Shown here: positions 15,424 through 22,699 of the stretch, in pieces
Layout: each line of letters opens with the position of its first letter
Numbering within the stretch: the stretch's first letter is position 1
NCBI GenBank assembly: GCA_003242115.1
Contig: QBMP01000019.1
Span: forward strand, 5,151-28,255
DNA: 23,105 nt
Direction of reading: 5' to 3'
DNA from: Phormidesmis priestleyi
GTDB taxonomy: Bacteria > Cyanobacteriota > Cyanobacteriia > Phormidesmidales > Phormidesmidaceae
Notes under the pieces: generated by a model
The model's database searches: none
The model's input: the letters and a program-made list of their open reading frames with translations, nothing else
Told to the model about the DNA's origin: nothing
Program-made: the position numbers and the translations under genes

Positions 15424-17352
15424 CTATTTACCGGCCAGCTTCTTCACCTTCTGCATAATGCTCTCAGGATCTAGCCCCTGGTGGTAGAACTGCTCCCAAA
15501 GACCGCCGCCGCCTTCTTCATGCGTACCCGCATGAGCAAACTTAGGCGTATAGCCCCGCTCCAGCAGCCAAGTACCATAGCGAGCGCCGAGGCCAGTCTT
15601 CTCGTTAAACGACTCAACCACCATCACCAAAGGCGACTTACCCACCTTCTCCAGCATCTGCTCATCGACCACATTCAGCGTGGACTTGTTGATGAGGCCA
15701 ATGTTCAAGCCTTCCTGCTTCAGCCGCTCTACCGCGTCTAAAGCGCGATACAGACCATCGCCAAAGCTGACAATGTAGCCATCGGTGCCTTCACGCACCA
15801 CATCGTCTTTTCCAGGCACGAAGCTGTAGCCATCTCCGTACAGCCCATTGCCATCCGCATCATTCAGCATCGGCACCTTCGCCCGAGTCGAGAAAATAAA
15901 CCGCAGACCGGGCTGATGGAACACCTTCTCTACACAAGCCTTCATCTGACGCGCATCGGCCGGGAAGTACAGCCGCGTTTCATAGCTATCGTCGAGGCCG
16001 TTATCAGCAAACATGTTATTGATACCGAAGTGACAGGTGTTATCCGCCATGTCATCAATGCCGGAGTGGGAAAAGTGACAGAGCAAATTGGCCTTGTTTA
16101 GCCTTGCCATCGTGATTTCAGAAATGCACATTTCCAAAAACGCGCTAAAGGTGGCAAAAATGCCTTGCTTGCCCTCAGCCATGCCAAAGCCTGCCGCTGC
16201 CGAGAGGTTGCCCCGCTCCATGATGCCGCCGCTGATAAAGATCTCAGGATAGGCTTTGTGAATATGGTTCAAGCCGCAGGAGCCCTCCAGGTCACAGTCC
16301 ACTACTAGCACCTTTTCTTTGCGCTCGGCATCGCTCATTTTGCCCAACACTTCGACCGCCGCCTGACCAAACACGTTGCGGTTAGAGCCCATTTCATCGC
16401 TAGAGCCCATAAATTGGTAGCTATGGCTCTGCTTTTCAATCGCTTTGAGGTAGTCGGCAGCTTCCTGACGGCCATGCTTTTCGAGGTACTGAATCGCGAG
16501 GTCAGTTGGAATCACGTCGTGGCCGTGACAGCTGCCTTCGAGGCCGTCAATGCCGACGGTCATCGGGCGCTTGCAGATCACGGCAATCGGGCCATCGGTC
16601 GCTATAGCCTCGCAGATATTCGCATACAGCGCATCAATATCTTCACCATCGTTTACCAGCACTTTGAGCCCATGCCCTTCTAAAGTGCGCTGAACGCTGT
16701 AGCCCTTCAAATATTCAGACGGATGACCGGCAATCGTCACATCGTTGTCATCAATAATCAGCTTCACATTGATGCCTTGAGCCACCGCCAAACGCGCCGC
16801 TTCAGCATCGTCGCCTTCCTGCTGCGCCCCGTCAGAACCCAATAAAAAAGTCGTCTTACCAGGGTTCGCCAGCGCTACACCGTTCACAAACGGCCACATG
16901 TGACCCAAACGCCCTGAGCTGAACTTCACCCCCGGCGTCAGGCCCAGTTCTGGGTGACCGGGAAGGGTTGAGCCAGCGGCCCGGTACTGCATCAGCTGCC
17001 CGGCTGGTAAATCGCCATTCAAGGCCGACATCAAATACTGAGTACCTACTCGATGACCGGCTTCATCGAAGAAAATCGGCACAAACTTCTCGGCATTGCC
17101 GCGAAACAGCGCATCCATAATCATCACTTCGGGCACCGTATCGTAAGGGCCACCCGTGTGACCGCCCACGCCTCTAGCGCCGCCAGTCGCCGTGAAAAAC
17201 ACAATGGCTTCGCGGCAAAGCTGAATATTCGCCTTGAGCGCAGTGCGCTGTTCGTCAGTCAGCTTATTAACAGCCGGATCGAGCGTAATGCGCTGATACG
17301 CACTCAGATCAATGGGGAAAGTGGCTTTGGGCTTGGTTTGCATGGCTGTCAT
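15424..17352 (-). CDS. Transketolase-like thiamine diphosphate enzyme
   Basis: A 642-aa three-domain ThDP enzyme related to transketolase but clearly divergent from the canonical cyanobacterial TktA of about 670 aa. Substrate-side histidines include His65 in 'GVGGHTGGPYDT'. 'PGHPELGLTPGVKFSSGRLG' (130-149) parallels the transketolase PGHPE segment. The ThDP motif is present in altered form: 'GSDGAQQEGDD' (172-182) followed by 'IIDDNDVTI' (199-207), so the usual GDG...NN becomes SDG...DN. The catalytic Glu lies in 'GIMERGNLSAAAGFGMAEG'. The C-terminal domain ends 'LDPESIMQKVKKLAGK'. Substrates cannot be told from the sequence; pentose phosphate sugars are the natural guess. The ATG at 17352 has AGGA 9 nt upstream. 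The gene is probably monocistronic. Confidence 0.85.
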   Translation of the reverse strand: MTAMQTKPKATFPIDLSAYQRITLDPAVNKLTDEQRTALKANIQLCREAIVFFTATGGARGVGGHTGGPYDTVPEVMIMDALFRGNAEKFVPIFFDEAGHRVGTQYLMSALNGDLPAGQLMQYRAAGSTLPGHPELGLTPGVKFSSGRLGHMWPFVNGVALANPGKTTFLLGSDGAQQEGDDAEAARLAVAQGINVKLIIDDNDVTIAGHPSEYLKGYSVQRTLEGHGLKVLVNDGEDIDALYANICEAIATDGPIAVICKRPMTVGIDGLEGSCHGHDVIPTDLAIQYLEKHGRQEAADYLKAIEKQSHSYQFMGSSDEMGSNRNVFGQAAVEVLGKMSDAERKEKVLVVDCDLEGSCGLNHIHKAYPEIFISGGIMERGNLSAAAGFGMAEGKQGIFATFSAFLEMCISEITMARLNKANLLCHFSHSGIDDMADNTCHFGINNMFADNGLDDSYETRLYFPADARQMKACVEKVFHQPGLRFIFSTRAKVPMLNDADGNGLYGDGYSFVPGKDDVVREGTDGYIVSFGDGLYRALDAVERLKQEGLNIGLINKSTLNVVDEQMLEKVGKSPLVMVVESFNEKTGLGARYGTWLLERGYTPKFAHAGTHEEGGGGLWEQFYHQGLDPESIMQKVKKLAGK

Positions 17353-17548
17353 AGAGCGGTGTCCTAGATACGTCTACAGTTCAAAGCTACAAAATGTCAG
17401 CGCTAATAAAGCGATGTCTTAAAGGGGGCTTTGAAAAAGTTAATACTTCCATTCTCGCTGATCATGCCGCGATGGTTAAGCGCTAAACAGAAATTTGTGC
17501 TGCAAAAGACGGTTTACCGAGCAGATTACTGAGAAAATCACTGGCCAA

Positions 17549-18112
17549 TTAAACGGTTGGTCGCTGAAAATTTCGGCGCAGAACTTCAGTGCGCGATCGC
17601 CACTCACACCCATCTACATGATCATTCACTATCCCCACCGACTGCATAAACGCATACGCCGTCGTCGGCCCCACAAAAGACCAGCCCCGCTTTTGCAAAT
17701 CCTTGCTCATCGCCGTTGAAGCATCTGTCTTATTCAGCTCCAGCAAAGTCATATAGTCCAGCTTGTCAGGTCTATAACGGGCCGCCATCGGTTCATACCG
17801 CCAAAAATAAGCTGCCAGCGAGCCCACCTCATCCGCTAGGGCGATCGCTCGCTGCGCATTATTCACCACCGACTCAATCTTCTTCTGATGGCGCACAATC
17901 CCTTTGTCTTGCAGCAGGCGCTCCACATCCTGATCGGTAAACCGCGCCACCCGCTCAAAATCAAACCCAGCAAACGCCGAGCGAAAGTTCTCCCGCTTAC
18001 GCAATATTGTCAGCCAGATCAGCCCCGGCTGAAATCCCTCCAAGCAAATCTTCTCAAACAGTCGGCGATCGTCAGCAACCGGCACACCCCATTCTTCATC
18101 GTGATAAGCCAC
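17549..18112 (-). CDS. tag: DNA-3-methyladenine glycosylase I, 5' end disrupted
   Basis: This 187-codon open part encodes a Tag-type base-excision glycosylase, which removes N3-methyladenine from alkylated DNA. It matches the family from 'AYHDEEWGVP' through 'LEGFQPGLIWLTILRKRENF', 'KGIVRHQKKIESVV', 'KRGWSFVGPTTAYAFMQ' and 'VNDHVDGC'. Three of the four zinc ligands expected from E. coli Tag appear: His in YHDEEWG, and His plus Cys in NDHVDGC. The fourth, an N-terminal Cys, lies upstream of an in-frame TAG (18134-18136). A GTG at 18112 could restart translation but would omit that Cys, and no ribosome binding site precedes it. The product may be inactive, or the TAG may be a sequence error. 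Confidence 0.85.
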   Translation of the reverse strand: MAYHDEEWGVPVADDRRLFEKICLEGFQPGLIWLTILRKRENFRSAFAGFDFERVARFTDQDVERLLQDKGIVRHQKKIESVVNNAQRAIALADEVGSLAAYFWRYEPMAARYRPDKLDYMTLLELNKTDASTAMSKDLQKRGWSFVGPTTAYAFMQSVGIVNDHVDGCEWRSRTEVLRRNFQRPTV

Positions 18113-18181
18113 ATAGTCAGCCTTATCTCCCGGCTACCAGCACCGGCAGCGGCCATCTGCACCCAACCTTAAGCCATCCAT
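18113..18181 (-). pseudogene. tag: Stop-interrupted 5' end of tag
   Basis: ATG at 18179-18181 follows AAAGGAG with 9 nt spacing, the best ribosome binding site for tag. The frame reads MDGLRLGADGRCRCW, stop, PGDKADYV, and then runs straight into AYHDEEWG with no shift. The RC.W/PGD-like pattern before YHD.EWG is the family N terminus, with the zinc-ligand Cys. A single-base change of TGG to TAG at codon 16 would explain the stop. Confidence 0.7.
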
Positions 18182-18224
18182 AACTCAGTTCTCCTTTAAG
18201 CCAACAATTCATCCTTAAACGGAG

Positions 18225-18260
18225 CTGCCACCAGACTGCCATCAGACTGCCACAAGACTG
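18225..18260. repeat. 11-bp tandem repeat (3.3 copies) upstream of tag
   Basis: CTGCCACCAGA, CTGCCATCAGA and CTGCCACAAGA run head to tail at 18225, 18236 and 18247, with a fourth partial CTG at 18258. The period is exactly 11 bp. The array starts 44 bp upstream of the tag ATG, a plausible operator position. Confidence 0.6.
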
Positions 18261-18275
18261 TTGCGTCCTGACCCC

Positions 18276-18299
18276 TCTGCGCGATTATCTGCGCGATTA
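18276..18299. repeat. 12-bp perfect tandem duplication
   Basis: TCTGCGCGATTA is present twice, back to back (18276-18287 and 18288-18299), without mismatch. It lies 95-118 bp upstream of the tag start codon. Confidence 0.6.
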
Positions 18300-18484
18300 G
18301 AAGATAAATTAATATCAGCCATTTTGCGCAATTGGCACAACCTAAAACAACGAGTTTGCGTCAATACAGCCACATATGCCTAGTCCACCTATACAAAGTG
18401 TCCCTACCTTCAGCGCGAACCATATTCCCAAGCGATACAACTTAAACATGCGAAACAAAGAAAACGTTTCTAACCCAAACAACA

Positions 18485-18520
18485 CTGTAATTCACCCTGC
18501 AATTCACTCTGTAATTTACA
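18485..18520. repeat. 12-bp tandem repeat (3 copies)
   Basis: CTGTAATTCACC, CTGCAATTCACT and CTGTAATTTACA follow each other at 18485, 18497 and 18509. They lie about 180-210 bp upstream of the first barrel gene. Confidence 0.55.
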
Positions 18521-18696
18521 GTCATTCGCAATCTTCTTAACCTCTGCCTTTTTTAAGTGTCGCCCCCTAGAAAATTCTCCTTTTGAACGTTCTACTGTTA
18601 CAAGCTCACCAGAAAAGACTACAGGCCACAGAAGTTCCAAATTCACTCCTTCAACGTTCCACGTTGTTATTCCAACCACCTTTTGAGGATAATTCC

Positions 18697-19167
18697 ATGA
18701 AACTCTCTCGTATTTGGGCTCCCCTTGGTCTTGCTGCCGCTGCTCTTATTGCCGTTCCTTTTAGCGCTCAAGCTCAGCAATCTCCTGACTATAGCTACGT
18801 CGGCCTCGCTGGCGGCGACAACGGCCTCACTGTTAACAGCAAAATCTCCGTTTACGATAACGTCTCGCTGCGCCCCGAAGTCAGCACCGACTTTACCTAC
18901 AACGATGATCGTGACCTCTCCTTCTTTGTTCCTGTCACTTATGACTTCAACTCAGTAGGTTCCGGTCGCACCGCCTTCAATCCCTTTATTGGCGCTGGTG
19001 TCGCTGGCGATATTGGCAACAACAGCAGCACTGATTTTGCCCTCACCGCTGGCGCTGACTATCGCTTCGCCAATCGCTATGTCGCCAACAGCTCTGTTCA
19101 CTACAAGCCCTTCGCTGACAACAATGAACTTGATTTCACCGCTGGCATTGGCTACACCTTCCGCTAG
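18697..19167 (+). CDS. Small outer-membrane beta-barrel protein, copy 1
   Basis: A 156-aa exported protein. The signal peptide (residues 1 to about 26) ends in 'SAQA', giving a mature N terminus QQSPDYSYVGLAGG. The mature 130 residues alternate polar and hydrophobic positions in about eight strands, for example 'NPFIGAGVAGDIG' and 'FALTAGADYRFANRY', and end 'DFTAGIGYTFR' with a near-terminal aromatic typical of outer-membrane barrels. It resembles 8-stranded OmpA/OmpW-type barrels, without a named family. I chose ATG 18697 because it follows GAGGA at 7 nt and starts the signal peptide; the frame is open upstream but is not protein-like. A near-identical copy follows in tandem. Confidence 0.85.
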   Translation: MKLSRIWAPLGLAAAALIAVPFSAQAQQSPDYSYVGLAGGDNGLTVNSKISVYDNVSLRPEVSTDFTYNDDRDLSFFVPVTYDFNSVGSGRTAFNPFIGAGVAGDIGNNSSTDFALTAGADYRFANRYVANSSVHYKPFADNNELDFTAGIGYTFR

Positions 19168-19709
19168 TTCTGTCTGACAGTTTGACTCAATGATTTGACT
19201 CAATGATTTGACTCAATGATTTGACTCAATGATTTGACTCAATAGTTGAACCAGATAGGTCAAACAAACAACAGGCGGCTGCTGCTTGATTATTCAAATA
19301 CTCACTGAGTTAGCCGCCCACCTTTCAATCGATCTTTTCTCTTTATTAACACCTACCTTTTGAGGACGCTTCCATGAAATTTTCCTTCTCTCGTATCTCT
19401 GCAACCTTGGCGATCGCTGCTGCTGCTCTTATTGCCATTCCTTTTGGCGCTCAAGCTCAGCAATCTCCTGACTATAGCTACGTCGGCCTCGCTGGCGGCG
19501 ACAACGGCCTCACTGTTAACAGCAAAATCTCCGTTTACGATAACGTCTCGCTGCGCCCCGAAGTCAGCACCGACTTTACCTACAACGATGATCGTGACCT
19601 CTCCTTCTTTGTTCCTGTCACTTATGACTTCAACTCAGTAGGTTCCGGTCGCACCGCCTTCAATCCCTTTATTGGCGCTGGTGTCGCTGGCGATATTGGC
19701 AACAACAGC
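18764..19709. repeat. Tandem gene duplication with a 263-bp identical block
   Basis: By eye, 18764-19026 and 19447-19709 (offset 683 bp) are identical at every base. Outside this block the copies differ: the 5' signal-peptide codons are clearly diverged, and the last about 140 bp carry about a dozen changes, almost all silent. The sharp edges suggest gene conversion of the middle block. Confidence 0.85.
19181..19245. repeat. 13-bp tandem repeat, 5 copies
   Basis: TTTGACTCAATGA occurs four times exactly (19181, 19194, 19207, 19220), then once with a changed end (TTTGACTCAATAG, 19233). It starts 13 bp past the stop of barrel copy 1. It is absent after copy 2, so it arose or was kept on one side only. 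It is too short and has no spacers, so it is not a CRISPR array. Confidence 0.95.
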
Positions 19710-19850
19710 CGCACTGATTTTGCTCTCACCGCTGGCGCTGACTACCGCTTCGCCAATCGCTATGTAGCCAACAGCTCTGTTCACTACAAGCCCTTTGCAG
19801 ATAGCAATGAACTTGACTTCACAGCTGGCATTGGCTACACCTTCCGCTAA
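19374..19850 (+). CDS. Small outer-membrane beta-barrel protein, copy 2
   Basis: A 158-aa paralogue of the gene just upstream. The signal peptide differs ('MKFSFSRISATLAIAAAALI') and contains a HIP1 octamer at DNA level that copy 1 lacks. The mature proteins are the same except for two changes (Ser to Arg in 'NNSxTDF' and Asn to Ser in 'ADxNELDF'). GAGGA lies 7 nt before ATG 19374, in a context like that of copy 1 (ACCTTTTGAGGA in both). A strong terminator follows after 82 bp, so the two genes may form one transcript or be expressed separately. The function is probably structural or as a pore; no ligand can be inferred. Confidence 0.85.
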   Translation: MKFSFSRISATLAIAAAALIAIPFGAQAQQSPDYSYVGLAGGDNGLTVNSKISVYDNVSLRPEVSTDFTYNDDRDLSFFVPVTYDFNSVGSGRTAFNPFIGAGVAGDIGNNSRTDFALTAGADYRFANRYVANSSVHYKPFADSNELDFTAGIGYTFR

Positions 19851-19932
19851 GTTTGCTAAATCGCCGTACTTTTCTTTTAATGAGTAAGTTCTCCGAGTTA
19901 GCGTTTTAAGTAAGTGCATCTACGCTCCACCC

Positions 19933-19970
19933 ACACCTCCGAGCACTCATGAGTGCTCGGAGGTGTTTTC
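19933..19970 (+). terminator. Terminator after barrel copy 2
   Basis: A perfect 34-nt palindrome (19933-19966, 17-nt arms, ACACCTCC...GGAGGTGT) is followed by TTTTCTTAATTTT on the plus strand. It separates the barrel pair from the convergent acetyltransferase gene. Confidence 0.85.
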
Positions 19971-19979
19971 TTAATTTTC

Positions 19980-20480
19980 TCACGTCACGTTTTTTTCTAG
20001 CCAAGCCACATCCCAGTAGCGCTCAAACTTTCGTCCGACTTCGCGAAACAGCCCTACCTGCTCAAAGCCAAACTTTTGATGAAGGGCCATAGAGGCTTCA
20101 TTTGGCAAAGTGATGCAGGCGTAGGCCCGGTGTATATCTGCGTGAGCAATAGCCTCAAACAGCGCTGTATAAAGCTGGCTACCAATTCCTTGCCCTTGAG
20201 CCTCAGCTTTCAGATACACGCTTGTTTCTACTGAAGTATCGTAAGCTGCCTTTACGCGCAATCGACTGCTGGTGGCATAGCCTAATAACTGCCCGTCATG
20301 CCCCTGGGCAACTAGCAGACGGTAGCGCCCTGATGTTGCATAGTGACTCATCCAACTGTCTTGCCGCTGCTGAATCGTGTACGGCTGAAGGTCAAACGTA
20401 ATCGAAGTCTCCAAAATATATCGGTTGTAAAGTTCGGTCAGCGCGACAATATCAGCAGCACAAAAATCTCGAACCAGCAT
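19980..20480 (-). CDS. GNAT N-acetyltransferase (phosphinothricin acetyltransferase-like)
   Basis: A 166-aa acetyl-CoA-dependent acetyltransferase. It follows the Pat/MddA layout: 'MLVRDFCAADIVALTELYN' at the start, 'YILETSITFDLQPYT', 'AYDTSVETSVYL', the acetyl-CoA loop 'AEAQGQGIGSQLY' (about 93-105), 'ITLPNEASMALHQKFGF', and a C-terminal 'FREVGRKFERYWDVAWLEK'. Family members acetylate phosphinothricin, methionine sulfoximine or related amino acids; the natural substrate here is unknown. The ribosome binding site is weak (GAGG about 14 nt upstream). An 8-bp dyad lies 75-96 bp upstream. Confidence 0.92.
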   Translation of the reverse strand: MLVRDFCAADIVALTELYNRYILETSITFDLQPYTIQQRQDSWMSHYATSGRYRLLVAQGHDGQLLGYATSSRLRVKAAYDTSVETSVYLKAEAQGQGIGSQLYTALFEAIAHADIHRAYACITLPNEASMALHQKFGFEQVGLFREVGRKFERYWDVAWLEKNVT

Positions 20481-20554
20481 TAGGTAGCTATAGCCTCATC
20501 AGTAGCTATTAGTTTACCAATGCTCTTTAAAGGAAAAGGCTCTTCAGAGAATCG

Positions 20555-20576
20555 TTCAATCGGACACTCGATTGAA
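20555..20576. promoter_or_regulatory. 8-bp inverted repeat upstream of the acetyltransferase
   Basis: TTCAATCG (20555-20562) and CGATTGAA (20569-20576) form a perfect dyad around a 6-bp centre. There is no T-run, so it is not a terminator. Its position upstream of the acetyltransferase fits an operator. Confidence 0.4.
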
Positions 20577-20651
20577 GTCAGGATCTCGAAGGGCTAATTC
20601 TATGACACCTGCGACATTGATGCGAAGCAGCGATCGCCTTGAATAAGTGCC

Positions 20652-22058
20652 TTACCGTTGCGAAGTTTGCGTTACCGGATAAGCCCCTGGCCTGACGGCT
20701 AGCTCTACAGTTTGCCCGCCGCGCTTCACGGTTATTGCAATAGCATCGCCAACCGCCGTCGATTCAACGACTCGCTGCACCGTATCGGCGTCAGTAATAG
20801 GCTGGCCGTTCATTGACACAACGACATCGCCTAGCCGCAATCCGCCTTGCGCCGCTGGGGCATTGCGCGCAATCCCTAAAATCACGACGCCGGAATCTGC
20901 CTGTAAGCGCAGTCCAGCGCTGGGATCAGCATTAATTTCATCGCGTAGCGCGGGCGTCAGCGATCGCATTTGAATACCCAGATAGGCATGTTCGACGCGG
21001 CCATTGGCCACGAGCTGATCGGCGATCGCTCTAGCTTGATTAATCGGAATCGCAAAGCCCAAGCCCTGAGCATTGCCAATAATCGCCGTATTTACCCCAA
21101 TGACTTCGCCACGCTCATTCAGCAGCGGCCCACCAGAATTGCCGGGATTAATTGCTGCATCGGTTTGGATAAACTGTACGCGCTTATCGGGTACCCGAAT
21201 TTGAGCGCTGGTACGACCAGTGGCGCTGATAATACCCGCCGTAACGGTGTTGTCTAGCCCTAGCGGATTGCCAATAGCTATAGCCCATTCACCGGGTCTA
21301 AGCGCATCCGAATTACCGATGATAACGGTGGGTAAATTATTGGCATCAACTTTAATCACAGCTACGTCGGTGAGCGGATCTTCGCCAATCACTTCGCCGC
21401 GCAGCTCACGCCCATCTTTGAGGGTCACGGTTACCGTATCTGCTCCTTCGACCACGTGGGCATTAGTCAAAATGGTGCCGTTGCCGTTGAGAATAAAGCC
21501 CGATCCGGTGCCGCGCTCTACTCGCTGCGCAGGCTGCTCCGGCACGCCCATATCACCAAAAAAATCGCGAAAGAAGGGATCGTTAAAGATACCGGGGCGG
21601 CTAGTGGTCGTTACCGTGCGCGCCGAATCAATGCGAACGACTGCCGGGCCCACTCTTTCGACGGCTGAGGCAATAAAGTTAGCGTCGCGCACTAGCGCAC
21701 TGGTGCCTGACGCTTGAGCTATCAGACTATTTGAAGCTGCTTGTGAAGCTACTTGTGGAACTACTGCTAGCGACTCGAAGGGCGCAGTTGATAGGACGAT
21801 GGCATCGTATTGAGCCGTTTTGTAGTCAGTGTTTTCGTAAAGAACGTTTTCATAAGCAGGCTGAACATCGCTTTGGAAAGTAGCGCGATCGCTTACCCCC
21901 AACACAGTAGTAGCGCTAGCTGCGGTCATTGCCGAAAAGATTAGCGCTTGGCGAAGAACCCTAGCCATTGGCATCATCAATGGTTGATTCGCAGAAAGCT
22001 GCGGCTTTGCAATTGGCGGGTGTTTTGGGTTAGAAAGAGTCTTTTTGGAGCGATTCAT
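20652..22058 (-). CDS. HtrA/Deg family serine protease with one PDZ domain
   Basis: A 468-aa periplasmic or membrane-anchored quality-control protease. The N terminus is basic, followed by a hydrophobic segment at about 33-54 that acts as signal or anchor. The catalytic triad is intact: His201 in 'LTNAHVVEG', Asp231 in 'PLTDVAVIK' and Ser308 in 'NPGNSGGPL'. A single PDZ domain spans about 355-460 ('[11 protein letters not shown]' to '[17 protein letters not shown]'). This layout is that of cyanobacterial HhoA/HhoB/HtrA; I cannot tell which. Met28, Met29 and Met31 are alternative starts closer to the hydrophobic segment, and ATG 22058 has only a weak ribosome binding site. It is divergent from dnaA across 641 bp. 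Confidence 0.93.
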   Translation of the reverse strand: MNRSKKTLSNPKHPPIAKPQLSANQPLMMPMARVLRQALIFSAMTAASATTVLGVSDRATFQSDVQPAYENVLYENTDYKTAQYDAIVLSTAPFESLAVVPQVASQAASNSLIAQASGTSALVRDANFIASAVERVGPAVVRIDSARTVTTTSRPGIFNDPFFRDFFGDMGVPEQPAQRVERGTGSGFILNGNGTILTNAHVVEGADTVTVTLKDGRELRGEVIGEDPLTDVAVIKVDANNLPTVIIGNSDALRPGEWAIAIGNPLGLDNTVTAGIISATGRTSAQIRVPDKRVQFIQTDAAINPGNSGGPLLNERGEVIGVNTAIIGNAQGLGFAIPINQARAIADQLVANGRVEHAYLGIQMRSLTPALRDEINADPSAGLRLQADSGVVILGIARNAPAAQGGLRLGDVVVSMNGQPITDADTVQRVVESTAVGDAIAITVKRGGQTVELAVRPGAYPVTQTSQR

Positions 22059-22179
22059 GCCTTATTTTTCTGCCAACGTCTTTATTAGAGGTTTTTTTGT
22101 TTTACCAGATTGTCGAAAAGACTGTGGGGTGGAAAGGTGACAGTTCTATCAGATGTCTCTTTAGAACATTGGGGAGACC

Positions 22180-22220
22180 TTGAAGAAATCGTTGAGATCT
22201 AGTTGAAATCTATATGAAGT
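22180..22220. repeat. Degenerate 11-bp repeat upstream of the Deg protease
   Basis: TTGA/TGA-type units begin at 22180, 22192, 22203 and 22214, spaced 12, 11 and 11 bp. Typical units are TTGAGATCTAG and TTGAAATCTAT. The array is 122-162 bp upstream of the protease start codon. Confidence 0.4.
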
Positions 22221-22522
22221 CGTTCGAGTGCGATCGCACTTCAAAAAATCTGTGTCGTCGAGCGCGATCGCGATTTAAAGAGCTTCTACAGAATTTATCT
22301 TCACGTATCGTAGGCGGAAATATCCCCTTATAATTCAGAAACAAAACCTACCCCAAATACAGCCCACCCATATATCCCACATATACAGATTTCCGTATGC
22401 TTTTACGACGCTATATCTAGTAATCTATAAAGCCACTATTATTTTTGCAGGTATTCTTACAGGCATCTGTAAAGGTCATTAGGCTCGCCTTTAGCAAGCG
22501 CTTAAAAAAGGCAGATTCATTC

Positions 22523-22548
22523 AAAATTAGCGGCAAAAATTAGCGGCA
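22523..22548. repeat. 13-bp perfect tandem pair upstream of dnaA
   Basis: AAAATTAGCGGCA is present twice, head to tail (22523-22535 and 22536-22548), 152-177 bp before the dnaA start codon. Confidence 0.6.
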
Positions 22549-22699
22549 TAAGTGCTTCCAAATGTGAGCGCCTCGGAGAGGGGCTCAAAAATTATCGACG
22601 CTGCTCAAAGCTGCCTTGAGTAGATCTGTGGACGCGATCGCTCATCATAAGTATGCTCCCAAACCCGCAAAACCAAAGAAAACCCGGCGAGGTAAATCT

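Larger units (their letters stand above)
18182..18696. other. 515-bp intergenic region between tag and the first barrel gene
   Basis: This region holds divergent promoters for tag (minus) and the first barrel gene (plus). It contains three short tandem-repeat blocks, listed separately. A 54-codon plus-strand frame from ATG 18376 lacks a ribosome binding site and I do not call it. I see no RNA gene. GAGGA, 7 nt before ATG 18697, is the barrel gene's ribosome binding site. Confidence 0.6.
22059..22699. other. 641-bp intergenic region between htrA-type gene and dnaA
   Basis: This region carries the promoters of two divergent genes. I see two HIP1 sites (near 22231 and 22264), a degenerate 11-bp repeat near 22180-22220, and a 13-bp tandem pair at 22523-22548. 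I find no canonical DnaA box (TTATCCACA), so there is no clear oriC here. No credible small gene is seen. The dnaA ribosome binding site is GAGG, 7 nt before ATG 22700. Confidence 0.6.

Noticed and set aside
18376..18540. 54-codon plus-strand frame with a repeated 'VIHPAIHSVIYS' segment
   Set aside because: It has no ribosome binding site, and its repeat is simply the 12-bp DNA repeat translated. The product has no protein-like features.
19181..19245. CRISPR-like array
   Set aside because: The units are 13 bp and adjoin without spacers, and no cas genes are present.
19274..19318. GGCGGCT/AGCCGCC inverted repeat as terminator of barrel copy 1
   Set aside because: It has only 7 bp of stem around a 31-nt loop, with no clear T-run after it.
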